Made by a program: the position numbers and the translations under genes. Under the pieces are notes generated by a model. That model was not told the origin of the DNA and did no database searches. It saw only the letters and a program-made list of their open reading frames with translations. A stretch of 64,000 nucleotides of DNA, from the NCBI GenBank assembly GCA_963756895.1, contig CAVWPI010000007.1:682001-746000 (forward strand). Direction: 5' to 3'. The DNA comes from DASUAS01 sp963756895 (lineage in GTDB: Bacteria > Actinomycetota > Acidimicrobiia > IMCC26256 > DASPTH01). This document shows, one piece after another, positions 29,856-39,436 of the stretch. Within the stretch, counting starts at the first letter, position 1. The number at the start of each line of letters is the position of its first letter.

Positions 29856-30193
29856 GGTGTGGTCCTGGACTGCTGATGGACGTGGGCTTCGAAGCGGTCG
29901 AGTCGACGCTCCCACAGGTGCCGCCGAGACGAGATCCACTTCGCTGCTGTTCCCAGGGGGTCGCTCGGCGCCAGCTCACACCAGCGGGTGCGTCCCACTT
30001 TGCGGGTCGTGATGAAGTGGGCATCCTCCAGAACGTGGACGTGCTTGAGCACACCCGTCACCGTCATGCCCAAGGGTGCTGCCAGCTCCGAGGCGGACAC
30101 GGGCCCGCGACCGACCCGCTCGAGGATGTCTCGGCGGTGGGGGTCAGCGAGTGCCGCGAACGTCCGGTCCAGCTCGCCAGTTACTGAACTCAT
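29852..30193 (-). CDS. ArsR-family transcriptional regulator
   Basis: A 113-aa winged-helix protein: FAALADPHRRDILERVGRG, SASELAAPLGMTVTGVLKHVHVLEDA (recognition region) and TRKVGRTRWCELAP (wing). No metal-binding Cys cluster of the arsenic type is present. It likely represses its own operon through the palindrome that covers its start codon. On the reverse strand TATACT lies six bases before the ATG, so the mRNA may be leaderless. Confidence 0.88.
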   Translation of the reverse strand: MSSVTGELDRTFAALADPHRRDILERVGRGPVSASELAAPLGMTVTGVLKHVHVLEDAHFITTRKVGRTRWCELAPSDPLGTAAKWISSRRHLWERRLDRFEAHVHQQSRTTP

Positions 30194-30203
30194 TGGTTCA
30201 GTA
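30182..30203. promoter_or_regulatory. ArsR operator overlapping the arsR start and both promoters
   Basis: TACTGAAC (30182-30189) and GTTCAGTA (30196-30203) form a perfect 8-bp inverted repeat with a six-base centre. It covers the arsR start codon (30193-30191) and its -10 (TATACT), and lies in the divergent region shared with the DHFR-like gene, so one dimer could control both directions. Confidence 0.6.
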
Positions 30204-30253
30204 TAAGGTGTCGGGTGCGCGAGGGTGTGGCACCCGGAACACGAGGAGCGACG

Positions 30254-30820
30254 ATGACGACGACGTTGACGATCGACCTGTTCATCTCGGCGGACGGCTG
30301 GGCTGGATCCGAGGACCTACCCGGCTATTTCGGCTACCTCGGGCCGGAGCTCGAAGCGTGGATCGACGAGGAGTCCGCGGCGCCGCAGATCGCGCTGATG
30401 GGGCGCAAGACCTACCAACTCCTCTCAGGCCTCCCGGACGAAGACAAGGACGAGGGGCACGAGCAGATGACCCGGCGCGAGACGGTGGTCTTCTCCCGGA
30501 CCCTGTCGACGTTGGCGTGGCCCACCGCGCGGCTGTGCAGCAACGACGCGGTCGAGGAGACGCGACGCCTCAAACACGAGTCGCACCTCCCGCTACGGAC
30601 CATGGGCAGCCTGTCACTCTGCCGGCAACTCATGGGCGCGGGCCTCGTCGACCGGCTGCGCCTCATGACGTTCCCTCTGCTCGCTGGCGACGCCGGACGC
30701 GAGTGGGCGTTCAGCAACCATGCGTCCGCCGACCTGGACCTCGTCGGGCACCGCACGCTCGACGGTCGGCTCCTGCTCATCGAGTATCGCCCGACCGGCA
30801 ACGACATCCCTCGATCCTGA
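30254..30820 (+). CDS. Dihydrofolate-reductase-family protein (RibD C-terminal domain)
   Basis: A 188-aa protein: LTIDLFISADGW at the start, ALMGRKTYQLLSG, KTTVFSRTL-like text and a LCRQLMGAGLVDRLRLMTFPLLAGDAG block, all as in the RibD_C/YwjB type of DHFR-like proteins that bind NADPH. GAGGAG precedes the ATG. Divergent from arsR, so probably co-regulated. True folate reductase activity is unlikely in this family. Confidence 0.82.
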   Translation: MTTTLTIDLFISADGWAGSEDLPGYFGYLGPELEAWIDEESAAPQIALMGRKTYQLLSGLPDEDKDEGHEQMTRRETVVFSRTLSTLAWPTARLCSNDAVEETRRLKHESHLPLRTMGSLSLCRQLMGAGLVDRLRLMTFPLLAGDAGREWAFSNHASADLDLVGHRTLDGRLLLIEYRPTGNDIPRS

Positions 30821-30875
30821 ACAACAGCCCAGCCCGCCGTTTGGAGCGTCGGACGAGCGTCGCCTCGCGTGGGCG

Positions 30876-31673
30876 TCAGCGCATCCTTCGCCAGACCATG
30901 TCGGTCGGGACGTCGGGGTCGAGGAGCACACCGGGGTCCTGCTGCTCGACGTGCCCCATGAGACCGCGGTAGACGCCGTACCCGAGCATCTCCTGGAGTC
31001 GGCGCGGGAAGGTCGCCGCCAATTCGCGCGGCACGGCCAGCAGCTGGTTCTCCTCCTGGCGGAGGAAGCCGGCGCAGTGGTTCACCACGATGCCGACGCG
31101 CCGGTCGTCGCTGGCGTTGGTGCCGCCGCCGTGCCAGAGCGAACCGTCGTACAGCAGCACGCTTCCCGCCGACATCTCGGCTTCGACGTAGTCCGCCTGC
31201 TCGCCCCTGGCCGGCCGACGGTCACGCCGGTGCGAGCCCGGCACCAGGCGGGTCGCGCCGTTGGCATGATCGAAGTCGGTGAGCGCCCACAGGGCGACGC
31301 AGACGACGGGCGGATGCGGTCGGGGCAACCCGATCGAGCCGTCGTCGCAGTGCAGCGGCTGCGCGTCCTGCCCGGGGTGCATCTCGATCGCGGTGAGCGA
31401 CGACAGGAGGCACTGCTCGTCGAGCACCTGCTCGACGAGCGGGAGCACCGCCGGGTGCAGGGGCACGCTCGCGAACAGCGGGGCGCGCGCGAGGAGGTTG
31501 AAGATGCGGCGCGTGTCCAACCCGAGGAACGCGTTCGCGCCGTACGGGATGTCGGCGTCGACCATCACGCGGTCGACGGTCTCGAGGAGTGCCGCGACGA
31601 GGGCGTCGTCGATGACACCTTCGAGCACCGTGTAGCCGTCGCGCTCGAGCGCGACGAGCGGCGTCGGCGTCAC
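30876..31673 (-). CDS. Phytanoyl-CoA dioxygenase-family protein (first of two)
   Basis: About 265 aa from GTG 31673, overlapping the stop of the metalloprotease-like gene (GTGA). A 2-oxoglutarate/Fe(II) oxygenase fold: HCDD gives the HxD iron pair, WHGGG the distal His, and RRVGIVVNH carries the 2-oxoglutarate-binding Arg region. Substrate unknown. Its order after a secreted protein gives no hint. A second member of the family lies at 47299. Confidence 0.8.
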   Translation of the reverse strand: MTPTPLVALERDGYTVLEGVIDDALVAALLETVDRVMVDADIPYGANAFLGLDTRRIFNLLARAPLFASVPLHPAVLPLVEQVLDEQCLLSSLTAIEMHPGQDAQPLHCDDGSIGLPRPHPPVVCVALWALTDFDHANGATRLVPGSHRRDRRPARGEQADYVEAEMSAGSVLLYDGSLWHGGGTNASDDRRVGIVVNHCAGFLRQEENQLLAVPRELAATFPRRLQEMLGYGVYRGLMGHVEQQDPGVLLDPDVPTDMVWRRMR

Positions 31674-33155
31674 GTCGTCCGGCAGCCCGCGACGATCTCC
31701 TGCACGCGGGCTCGCAGCGCGGTGATCGTGGCTTCGTCGGGCTCGGCGTCGGGGTCGGTGCCGGCGGCCGCCACGATCGGGGCGAACACCGGATCGCGCA
31801 CGAGCTTGTCGGCACTGCAGCTCGCGACATCGGTGGGAGCGCCGCCCTGCAGCAGCCCCGCGAACAGGCCGTCGCGGCTGTCCAGGTACACCAGCGACCC
31901 GAACGGGGGGTTGGGGATGGGGGTGGCGGCGCGGCCCGGGTCGCACGCGGTGACCGTGACCCGGTGGGGGGTGCCCTCGACGGTGGCGGTGCCCGCCGGC
32001 ACCTGGGCAGCCCACTGCTTCCAGGCGTCGGTCATGGTGGCGACGCCGTCGGTGCCCTTCCCGGCAAAGGTGGCTCGTAGGCAGACCTGGTCGTTGCGGG
32101 TGAACGTGACCATGGCGTCGCCGTCCCAGGCGTCGGCGGCGCTCAGCGCGGTCGCGTTGTCGAGCCGTGACGCGAGCACCTGGAACAGCGCGAGGGACCC
32201 GAACACGTCGGCCTTGCCCGAACGCTTCTCCCCCGCCTGCAATGCGGGTCGCGCAACAGTCTGGAACGTGCGGTGGTCGAGGAGCGTCGACGGCGTCACG
32301 AACGACGCGTCGGCGACGGGCGGGTCTTCGAACAGCGCGTCGACGCCCTTCTCCTCGTCCTTGGCGATCACGGCGATGAGCATCGAGGGGCCGAGCAGGT
32401 ACGGCGCCTGGAACAACACGCTCATCGTGTCGGGCACGCCCTTGTCCGTGATCTCCGTCTGCGCCTCGCGGCCGAGCGTCGCGCGCTGGGTCGCGTACTC
32501 CTGCTGGTCGGCGTCGGACAGCGTCTCCTCGTAGGCGTTCTCGATCCGTCGGGCGTCGCCCTCGACGACCGTCTGCAGGGCGGTCGTCCCGTGCACCTTC
32601 ACCGCGGCCTTGGTCAACTTCTCCAGGTCGAAGTGCTGGTCCTGCAGCGCGTGCGTGAGCTCGTGGGCGACGGTGACGCGCGTCGACACCTCGTCGAGAT
32701 CGGTGCCCTTCACCGTGATCTGCTTCGTCTTCGGGTCGTAGTAGGCGAGGACCCCCGACTGCTGGAGCGACTCGGTGGCGTCGAGGAGGTCGACGTCGGA
32801 GCCGATCAGTCCGACGGCGCGGAGCTGGCCCTGCGCCCGGGCGATGGACTCCTTGTCCTCCTTGGTGAGCTTGCTGCGGTCGACCGCGACCTTCTTCTCG
32901 AACGCGGCGTCGTCGAGGAACCTGGCGGCGACCGGATGGTCGAACTTCAGATGGCGCAGCTCGGCGACCTTGTCGGCGATCGGCTTCGAGTCGAGGGTCC
33001 CACTGCTTCGGCGCCGGGGCGGTCGTCGGCGTGCTCCTGGCCGAGGCCGCCGGTGCGAGCGCGGACATCGCGACCGGGCAGACCAGGATCGCGACCAGCG
33101 CCGCCCGGAGGCGTCGCGAACCACGTCGTGGAGCGACACGACCGGAAGCCGTCAT
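31670..33155 (-). CDS. Secreted HEXXH-type metallopeptidase-like protein (frameshift near 33000)
   Basis: An N-terminal signal peptide (RLRAALVAILVCPVAMSALAPAASA) is in one frame and the mature domain in another; an extra G near 33000 explains the break, and the 1486-base span is 495 codons plus one. The zinc motif HELTH is followed by a helix and a Glu (EGDARRIENAY). The mature part of about 450 aa is otherwise unrecognised and has four cysteines in the second half. It is predicted to act outside the cell or at the surface. Confidence 0.65.
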
Positions 33156-33248
33156 GGCGGCGGACCATAGCGGCGGCCCGCGGGACCGAGGCGTCACCTG
33201 GACTCGGAGGATGCGTGGGGAGAGGGTCCCGCCTACCATGCTCCGACG

Positions 33249-34344
33249 ATGAAGGGTCTCATCCTGTCCGGGGGTGCCGGCACGCGCCTCCGGCCCATCA
33301 CCCACACCAGCGCCAAGCAGCTGGTGCCGGTGGCCAACAAGCCGATCCTCTTCTACGGCATCGAGGACATGGTCGAGGCCGGCATCGACGAGATCGGCAT
33401 CATCGTGGGCGACACCGCCGACGAGATCATGGCCGCGGTGGGCGACGGGTCCGACTTCGGCGCCCGAGGTGACCTACCTCCGACAGGACGCACCCCTCGG
33501 TCTGGCCCACTGCGTCCTCATCGCCCGTGACTACCTCGGTGACGACGACTTCGTGATGTACCTGGGCGACAACATGCTGCAGCAGGGCCTCAAGGAGTTC
33601 GTCGAGGCGTTCGAGACCGAGCGGGCCCTCGGCCCCGGCGACGACGGCCGCGTCCTCTCCTCGCAGATCCTCCTCGCCCACGTCGATGACCCCCGCCAGT
33701 CGGGGGTCGCGGTCCTCGGCCCCGACGGCGAGGTGGTGCAGCTCATCGAGAAGCCCCAGGAACCGCCGTCGGACCTCGCCGTCGTCGGCGTCTACCTCTT
33801 CGACCCGCAGATCCACACCGCGGTGCGCGAGATCGAGCCTTCGGCACGAGGCGAGCTCGAGATCACCGATGCCATCCAGTGGTTGGTCGACAACGGCCGT
33901 CGCGTGCGTCACGAGATCCTGCAGGGCTGGTGGATCGACACCGGCAAGAAGGACCCGCTGCTCGAGAGCAACCGGCTCGTCCTCGAAACGCTCGAGGCGC
34001 GGTGCGACGGCACCGTCGACGAGACATCGCGCGTCGAAGGTCGGGTCGTGATCGAGGCCGGCGCGGAGATCGTGAACTCGACCGTGCGTGGTCCGGCTGC
34101 GATCGGCGCGGGCACGCGCGTCGTCAACAGCTTCATCGGCCCGTTCACGTCGGTGGCAGCCGACTGCGAGATCCTCGACTCGGAGGTGGAGCACTCCGTG
34201 CTGCTCGAGCACAGCCGGGTGGTGTCCGTCCCGCGGCTCACCGATTCGCTCATCGGCCGTCACGTGGAGGTCACCCGTTCCGGCGCCACGCCGATGGCCA
34301 CCCGCCTCCTGGTCGGCGACCACTCCCGCGTGGAGCTCGCGTAG
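33249..34344 (+). CDS. rmlA: Glucose-1-phosphate thymidylyltransferase, long form (frameshift near 33464)
   Basis: N-terminal nucleotidyltransferase signature GGAGTRLRPITHTSAKQL, LGDN metal site and a C-terminal left-handed beta-helix (about 245-364), the long RmlA/StrD type. It makes dTDP-glucose. An extra C near 33464 (GGCGCCCGAGG) splits the frame; 1096 bases is 365 codons plus one, giving 364 aa. First gene of rmlA-rmlC-rmlB. TACCAT lies nine bases before the ATG. Confidence 0.92.
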
Positions 34345-34347
34345 GCC

Positions 34348-34915
34348 ATGCCGGAGATCACCGAGTCCGACGTCATCGCCGGCGTGTACGTCGTGCGAGC
34401 CCACCATCCACGGCGACGAGCGCGGCATCTTCATCGAGACCTACCGGCGGGAGTGGTTCCCGAACGGACGCGAGATGATCCAGGGCAACCGCGGCAACCG
34501 CCAGGCCGGCGCCGTCGTCGGCCTGCACTACCACCTCCACCAGGCCGACTACTGGTACGTGCCGGTGGGCCGGGCCCGGGTGGTGCTCCACGACCTGCGC
34601 GAGGGTGGCCCCACCGACGGCGCCACCCTGACCATCGACCTCGGTGAGCGGCCCGACGGCACCTTCGACCACCGGGGCGTGTTCATCCCGCCCGGCGTCG
34701 CCCACGGCTTCGCCGCCCTGACCGACATGGTGATCACCTACCTCGTCGACGGCTACTACAACCCCGAGGACGAGCTCGGCGTCGCGTGGGACGACCCCGC
34801 GATCGACGCCGACTGGGGCGTGACCGAGCCCACGCTGTCGAAGCGCGACCAGAGCAACCCGGCCCGCGCCGACCTGCCCGCGGGCCGCCGCCCGTACTGG
34901 CCCATGCGTACATGA
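34348..34915 (+). CDS. rmlC: dTDP-4-dehydrorhamnose 3,5-epimerase (frameshift near 34398)
   Basis: Cupin-fold epimerase: DERGIFIETYR, GLHYHLHQADYWYV (catalytic His region), FIPPGVAHGF and YLVDGYYNPEDE. An extra base near 34398 separates the first 17 residues from the rest; 568 bases is 189 codons plus one. The N-terminal part in the other frame (ITESDVIAGVYVV) continues naturally into PTIHGDERG. Confidence 0.92.
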
Positions 34916-35887
34916 GCGAGCGCGGGCGCAAGATCCTGGTCACCGGTGGCGCGGGGTTCATCGGCTCCAACTACGTGCGGCACGTGCTCGCCACCACCGA
35001 CGACTCCGTGACCGTCTACGACGCGCTCACCTACGCGGGCAACCTCAGCACGCTGCGCGACGTCGACGACGACCCGCGCTACCAGTTCGTGAAGGGCAAC
35101 ATCTGCGATCCGGAGACGCTCGAGGACGCGATGCGCGGGCACGACGCGGTCGTGCACTTCGCGGCCGAGAGCCACGTCGACCGTTCGATCGTCGGCCCCG
35201 ACGACTTCATCCACACCAACTGCTTCGGCACCAACGTCGTGATGGACACCGCGCGCCGACTCGAGATCGCGCGCGTCGTGCACATCGGCACCGACGAGGT
35301 GTACGGCTCGGTCGAGGTGGGCTCGTCCCGGGAGACCGATCCGCTCGAACCCCGGTCGCCGTACTCGGCGTCGAAGGCGGGCTCCGACCTGATCGCCCTC
35401 TCGTACCACCACACCTACGGGGTGCCGGTCACGGTCACCCGCTGCACCAACAACTTCGGGCCCTACCAGTTCCCGGAGAAGGCGATCCCGCTCTTCACCA
35501 CCAACCTGCTCGACGGCGGGAAGGTCCCCCTCTACGGCGACGGCCTCAACCAGCGCGACTGGATCTACGTCGACGATCACTGCGCCGGCGTGCAGCTCGT
35601 GCTCGACTGCCGGCGCGCCGGGCGAGATCTACAACATCGGCGCCGGCAACGAGACCGCCAACCGCGTCCTGGTCGACACCCTGCTCGCCATGCTGGGCAA
35701 GGACGAGCGCTCGGTGGAGTACGTCACCGACCGCCTCGGCCACGATCGTCGCTACTCGGTCGACATCGGCAAGGTCACCGCCCTCGGCTGGCAGAAGCAG
35801 CGCACGCTCGACGAGGCGCTGGAGGCGACGGTGGCGTGGTACCGCGACAACCGCTGGTGGTGGGAACCGCTCAAGCAGCGCGGCTAG
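34912..35887 (+). CDS. rmlB: dTDP-glucose 4,6-dehydratase (frameshift near 35610)
   Basis: Extended SDR: GGAGFIGSNYVRH (NAD), HFAAESHVDRS, TDEVYGS and YSASKAGSD (Tyr-x3-Lys), RCTNNFGPYQFPEK, IYVDDHC. It converts dTDP-glucose to dTDP-4-keto-6-deoxyglucose. Start ATG overlaps the rmlC stop. An extra C near 35610 (GACTGCCGGCG) breaks the frame before EIYNIGAGNE; 976 bases is 325 codons plus one. No rmlD (final reductase) is visible in the window. Confidence 0.93.
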
Positions 35888-37183
35888 ATGAGCGCCGAGG
35901 TCGCGACCGTCGGCGTCGTCGTCGTCAACTACAACGGCGGGGAGCTCACGCTCGAGTGCCTCCACAGCCTCGTGCGCACGGCATGGCCGGCAGCGCGGCT
36001 GCGCATCGTGCTGGTCGACAACGCGTCGACCGACGGCGTCGTCGCACGAGTCCGCGACCAGCTCCCGGTCGTACAGGTCGTGCAGCAACCGACGAACGAC
36101 GGCTTCGGGGCCGGCTGCAACGCCGGGATCCGCGCGCTCGACGGCGCCGATTTCGTCGCCCTGGTGAACAACGACGCGTACGTCGAGCCGAACTGGTTGT
36201 CGCCCCTGGTCGATGCGCTCCTCGCCGACCCGGGCCTGGGGGCGACGTGCCCGAAGATCCTGTTCGCCGGACGGTTCCGCGACGTCGAGCTGCGCAGCGC
36301 CACCTCACGGCGCGGCTTCGGCGACCGCCGCGATCTCGGCGTCTTCCTCTCGGGTGCCCGCGTCGACGGCGTCGACGTGTGGTCACGCGTGCAGCTCGTC
36401 GACGGCACGTGGGGGCTCGAACCCGACGCCGCCGCGGGTGGCGAGTGGACGGGAACCGTCACGCACCTGCGGGTGCCGAGAGGTGAGAGCACCGCGGCGA
36501 CGGTGTCGTTCCTGCTCGCGGCCGACGGTCCGCGAGCGGTCTCGTTGCGCGCCGGTGGTGAGACGGTCGAACACACCGTGGGCATCGAGCCCGCGTGGTT
36601 CGACGTCGCCGCGACGGGCGACGGCATCGACGTGATCAACAACGTGGGCACCGAGCTGCTCCCCGGCGGCTTCGGCGTCGACCGCGGCTTTCTCGAACCC
36701 GACGAGGGGCAGTTCGACGAGCCGGCGGAGGTGTTCGGGTGGTGCGGCGCGGGAGCGCTGCTCCGGCGGGCGTACCTCGACGACGTCGGCCTCTTCGACG
36801 AGGACTTCTTCGTGTACTACGAGGACCTCGAGCTCTCGTGGCGGGGCACCGAACACGGCTGGCGGTACCGCACCGTACCGACCTCGGTCGTCCGTCACGT
36901 CCACGCCGCCACCAGCGGACGCGGCTCGCGGCTGAAGCAGTACTACGACGAACGCAACCGCCTCCTCGTCCTCGCCCGCCACGGCACGACACGCGACGCG
37001 GCGATGGCGGCGTTGCGTTCCCTGCGCGTGAGCGCGTCGTACGCGGCCCGCGACATGGTCGCGCCCTTGTTCGTCGGTGAACGGCCGCGCGGCGACGTCA
37101 CCGGCCGCCGGCTCCGCGCCTGGGGCGCGGCGATGCGGGGGCTCGTGTCGGCGCGTCAGAAGGGTTCGACGCGTCCCGACTGA
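35888..37183 (+). CDS. GT2 glycosyltransferase with an inserted beta-rich domain
   Basis: Starts one base after the rmlB stop. GT2 core: VVVVNYNGG, LVDNASTDG, NNDAYVEPNWL, then GWCGAGALLRR and DEDFFVYYEDLELSWRG, the ED acceptor/metal region of rhamnosyltransferase-like GT2s. Between them sits an extra segment of about 110-130 residues (about 150-275) rich in short beta-strands and without GT motifs, resembling a small carbohydrate- or protein-binding sandwich. The C-terminus is basic. 431 aa, about 120 longer than usual. Likely adds the dTDP-linked sugar to the polymer. Confidence 0.85.
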   Translation: MSAEVATVGVVVVNYNGGELTLECLHSLVRTAWPAARLRIVLVDNASTDGVVARVRDQLPVVQVVQQPTNDGFGAGCNAGIRALDGADFVALVNNDAYVEPNWLSPLVDALLADPGLGATCPKILFAGRFRDVELRSATSRRGFGDRRDLGVFLSGARVDGVDVWSRVQLVDGTWGLEPDAAAGGEWTGTVTHLRVPRGESTAATVSFLLAADGPRAVSLRAGGETVEHTVGIEPAWFDVAATGDGIDVINNVGTELLPGGFGVDRGFLEPDEGQFDEPAEVFGWCGAGALLRRAYLDDVGLFDEDFFVYYEDLELSWRGTEHGWRYRTVPTSVVRHVHAATSGRGSRLKQYYDERNRLLVLARHGTTRDAAMAALRSLRVSASYAARDMVAPLFVGERPRGDVTGRRLRAWGAAMRGLVSARQKGSTRPD

Positions 37184-37629
37184 TCCTGGACCAACCCGTC
37201 CCACGACCAGTGCGGGATCGACAGGCCGTCGGGCACGTCGTCGGCCGAGTCGTGGTAGCGGGCCATCGTGGTGGTGGTCGCCCAGGCGAAGTAGTCGTGG
37301 AGGACACGCACGAGCCGCTCGTCGGTGAACCCGGCGTCGATCAGCGCCTGATCGAAGCACTCGATCGCACGGGCGTCCATCTCCTCGTGCGGCCCGTTGC
37401 CGCTGTGCATGCGGACCACCGTGGTCTCGTCGCCGCAGCGCGCCGAGAACGTCGTCGGGCCGCCGAGCGCCTCCGCCCAGTAGGCGGCGAGCCGTTCGGT
37501 GTGCTGCGGGTGGTAGCCGTGGCTGAAGGCGTGGCTGACGACCTCGTCGGCGAGCACCCGCGCGTGCCACGCGTGGGCGAGCCGCACCAACCCTTCGTCA
37601 CCCCCCGCGGCGGCGTAGACGCTGGGCAC
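37156..37629 (-). CDS. Truncated-hemoglobin-like protein
   Basis: A 157-aa globin of the group II/III truncated type: GGDEGLVRLAHAWHARVLADE, HPQHTERLAAYWAEALGGP (proximal His in the EF region) and a C-terminal extension. It is convergent with, and overlaps by 28 bases, the preceding GT2 gene. Its link to the polysaccharide locus is not obvious; O2 or NO binding is the family function. Confidence 0.7.
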   Translation of the reverse strand: MPSVYAAAGGDEGLVRLAHAWHARVLADEVVSHAFSHGYHPQHTERLAAYWAEALGGPTTFSARCGDETTVVRMHSGNGPHEEMDARAIECFDQALIDAGFTDERLVRVLHDYFAWATTTTMARYHDSADDVPDGLSIPHWSWDGLVQDQSGRVEPF

Positions 37630-37635
37630 GCGACC

Positions 37636-38684
37636 TCAGATCAGGCCCTGCTCCATCGCCTCGAGGATCCACGGCACGACGACGTCGAGCATGTCGTCGA
37701 GCGACGTGGTGGCCTCGAAGCCGAGCACCTCGCGCGCCTTCTCGACCGACGGGACGCGCTTCTGCACGTCGTAGTCGAACGGGTCGTCGCTGATGTAGTT
37801 GAACGGGCGGTCGCCGTTGAGTCGCTTCCAGATGTTCTCGGCCAGCTCGAGCACCGTGGTCGACTCTGCGGTCGACAGGTTGAAGTCCTCGTTGAGCGCG
37901 GCCGGGTGCTCCATGGCGTCGACGATGCCGCGCGCCAGGTCACCGCCGTAGGTGTAGTGACGCACCTGGTTGCCCTCACCCAGGATGTGGAGCGGATCCT
38001 GGCCCTTGGCGACCTTCTGGACGATGTCGGGCACGACGTGGCTCATCGCCAGCTTCACGTTGCCGCTCTCGATCTCGACCTCGGTCTTGGCCCGCATCTC
38101 GCCGGTGCCGACGCAGTTGAACGGGCGCACGATCGTGTACGGCAGCCCGTACTGCATGTGGGCGGCACGGGCGAAGTACTCGACCGCCAGCTTCTGGAAT
38201 CCGTACGACGAGATCGGCGGCGGCACCTGCTGCTCCTGGCCCTCGTACGACGGCCACGAGTCGGTCGACTCGAACACCATCGACGAGCTCATGTACGTGA
38301 CCTTCTGGAGCCGTCCGTCGCGGTGCGCGGCGATGGCGGCGTCGCACGACGACGCCATGATGCGCTCGTTGGTGGCGAGGAGGTCGTACGCGAACGCGTG
38401 GAAGTACGAGATGCCGCCGATGAGCGCCGCACCGGCGATGAAGTGGTCGCAGTCCATGAGGAGCTTGGTCATGAGCTCGACGTCGCGGCAGTCGCCCTCG
38501 ACCAGCGTGTAGCGCGGGTGGTCGTCGAACGACTTCTCGACCGGCCCGTACTTCGAGAGGTTGTCGATCCCCACCACGCGGTAGCCGCGGCCGAGGAGGT
38601 CTTCGACGATATATCCGCCGATGAACCCACACGATCCGCTGACGAGCACCTGCTGCTCGTCGGGTCGGGCGCGAGGTTGGTCAT
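37636..38684 (-). CDS. NAD-dependent epimerase/dehydratase (frameshift near 38660)
   Basis: Extended SDR nucleotide-sugar epimerase: GSCGFIGGYIVEDLL, the catalytic pair in SSYGFQK (Tyr-x3-Lys) and RPFNCVGTGE. The N-terminus MTNLAPDP is in one frame (ATG 38684, overlapping the upstream GT2 stop, ATGA) and continues as EQQVLVSG in another; one missing base near 38660 explains it, and 1049 bases is 350 codons minus one. Probably acts with the adjoining UDP-sugar dehydrogenase in making an activated uronic-acid derivative. Confidence 0.82.
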
Positions 38685-39436
38685 GACTCCAGTTCCTTTC
38701 CGGCGGTCCGGACCGCGTCGAGCGAGAGCTCGGGTCCGAACGCGAAGCGGTACCACTTGAGGTACTTGGGGATCCACTTGGCGACCTTGAAGTTCGACGC
38801 ACCGTGCGCGCGCTCGAGCCAGATCGTGGGTATCTCGGCGACCGGGCGCCGGAGGCGCCGCGCCTTGGAGACGAGCTCGATGCCGATCTCGAACCCGCTG
38901 TCGGAATCGATGTGCACGTCGCGCACGAACTCGACGGAGTACGCCTTGAACGAGTTGGTTGCGTCGCGCGTCCCGACCCGGCCGAGCCAGAAGAGCGAGA
39001 GCCCCGCCAGTCGCGACAGCTGGCTCTTCAGCACCGGGCCACCGATCTGCTGGCCGCCGCTCATGTAACGCGACGCCGCCGCCACCACCACGCCGCGCTC
39101 CACGAGCTTGCAGAGCTCGTCGATCTGCTCGGCGTCGTCGCTGCCGTCGGCCATGGTGACGACGACGACGGGCGCGCGCACGTGGTCGATGCCGTACCGG
39201 ATCGCCCGGGCCGGTCCCCGGCCGTACGTGTTGCGAATGGGCACGACGCGGGAGTCGGCCTCGGAGTACTTCTGCAGCGGCGCGACGGTGGAGTCGGCGT
39301 CGTCGTCGTAGACCACGAGCACCTCGCACGGGAGCGTGACCCCGGCGAAGATGCGGTCGAGGCAGCCGACGATCGCCTCACCCTCGTTGTAGACCGGGAT
39401 GACCACCGACACCCGCGGTTGGACCGGTTCGATCAC
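38681..39436 (-). CDS. GT2 glycosyltransferase, dolichol-phosphate-mannose-synthase-like
   Basis: A 251-aa GT2: VSVVIPVYNEGEAIVGCLD, VVYDDDADST, TMADGSDDAEQID (the DxD-like region) and RYMSGGQQIGGPVLKS, then RLRRPVAEIPTIWLERAHGASNFKV, all features of polyprenyl-phosphate hexose synthases. No C-terminal membrane helices. GTG start overlaps the stop of the dehydrogenase gene. It could load a sugar onto a lipid carrier for extracytoplasmic decoration or start the glycan. Confidence 0.85.
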   Translation of the reverse strand: MIEPVQPRVSVVIPVYNEGEAIVGCLDRIFAGVTLPCEVLVVYDDDADSTVAPLQKYSEADSRVVPIRNTYGRGPARAIRYGIDHVRAPVVVVTMADGSDDAEQIDELCKLVERGVVVAAASRYMSGGQQIGGPVLKSQLSRLAGLSLFWLGRVGTRDATNSFKAYSVEFVRDVHIDSDSGFEIGIELVSKARRLRRPVAEIPTIWLERAHGASNFKVAKWIPKYLKWYRFAFGPELSLDAVRTAGKELES

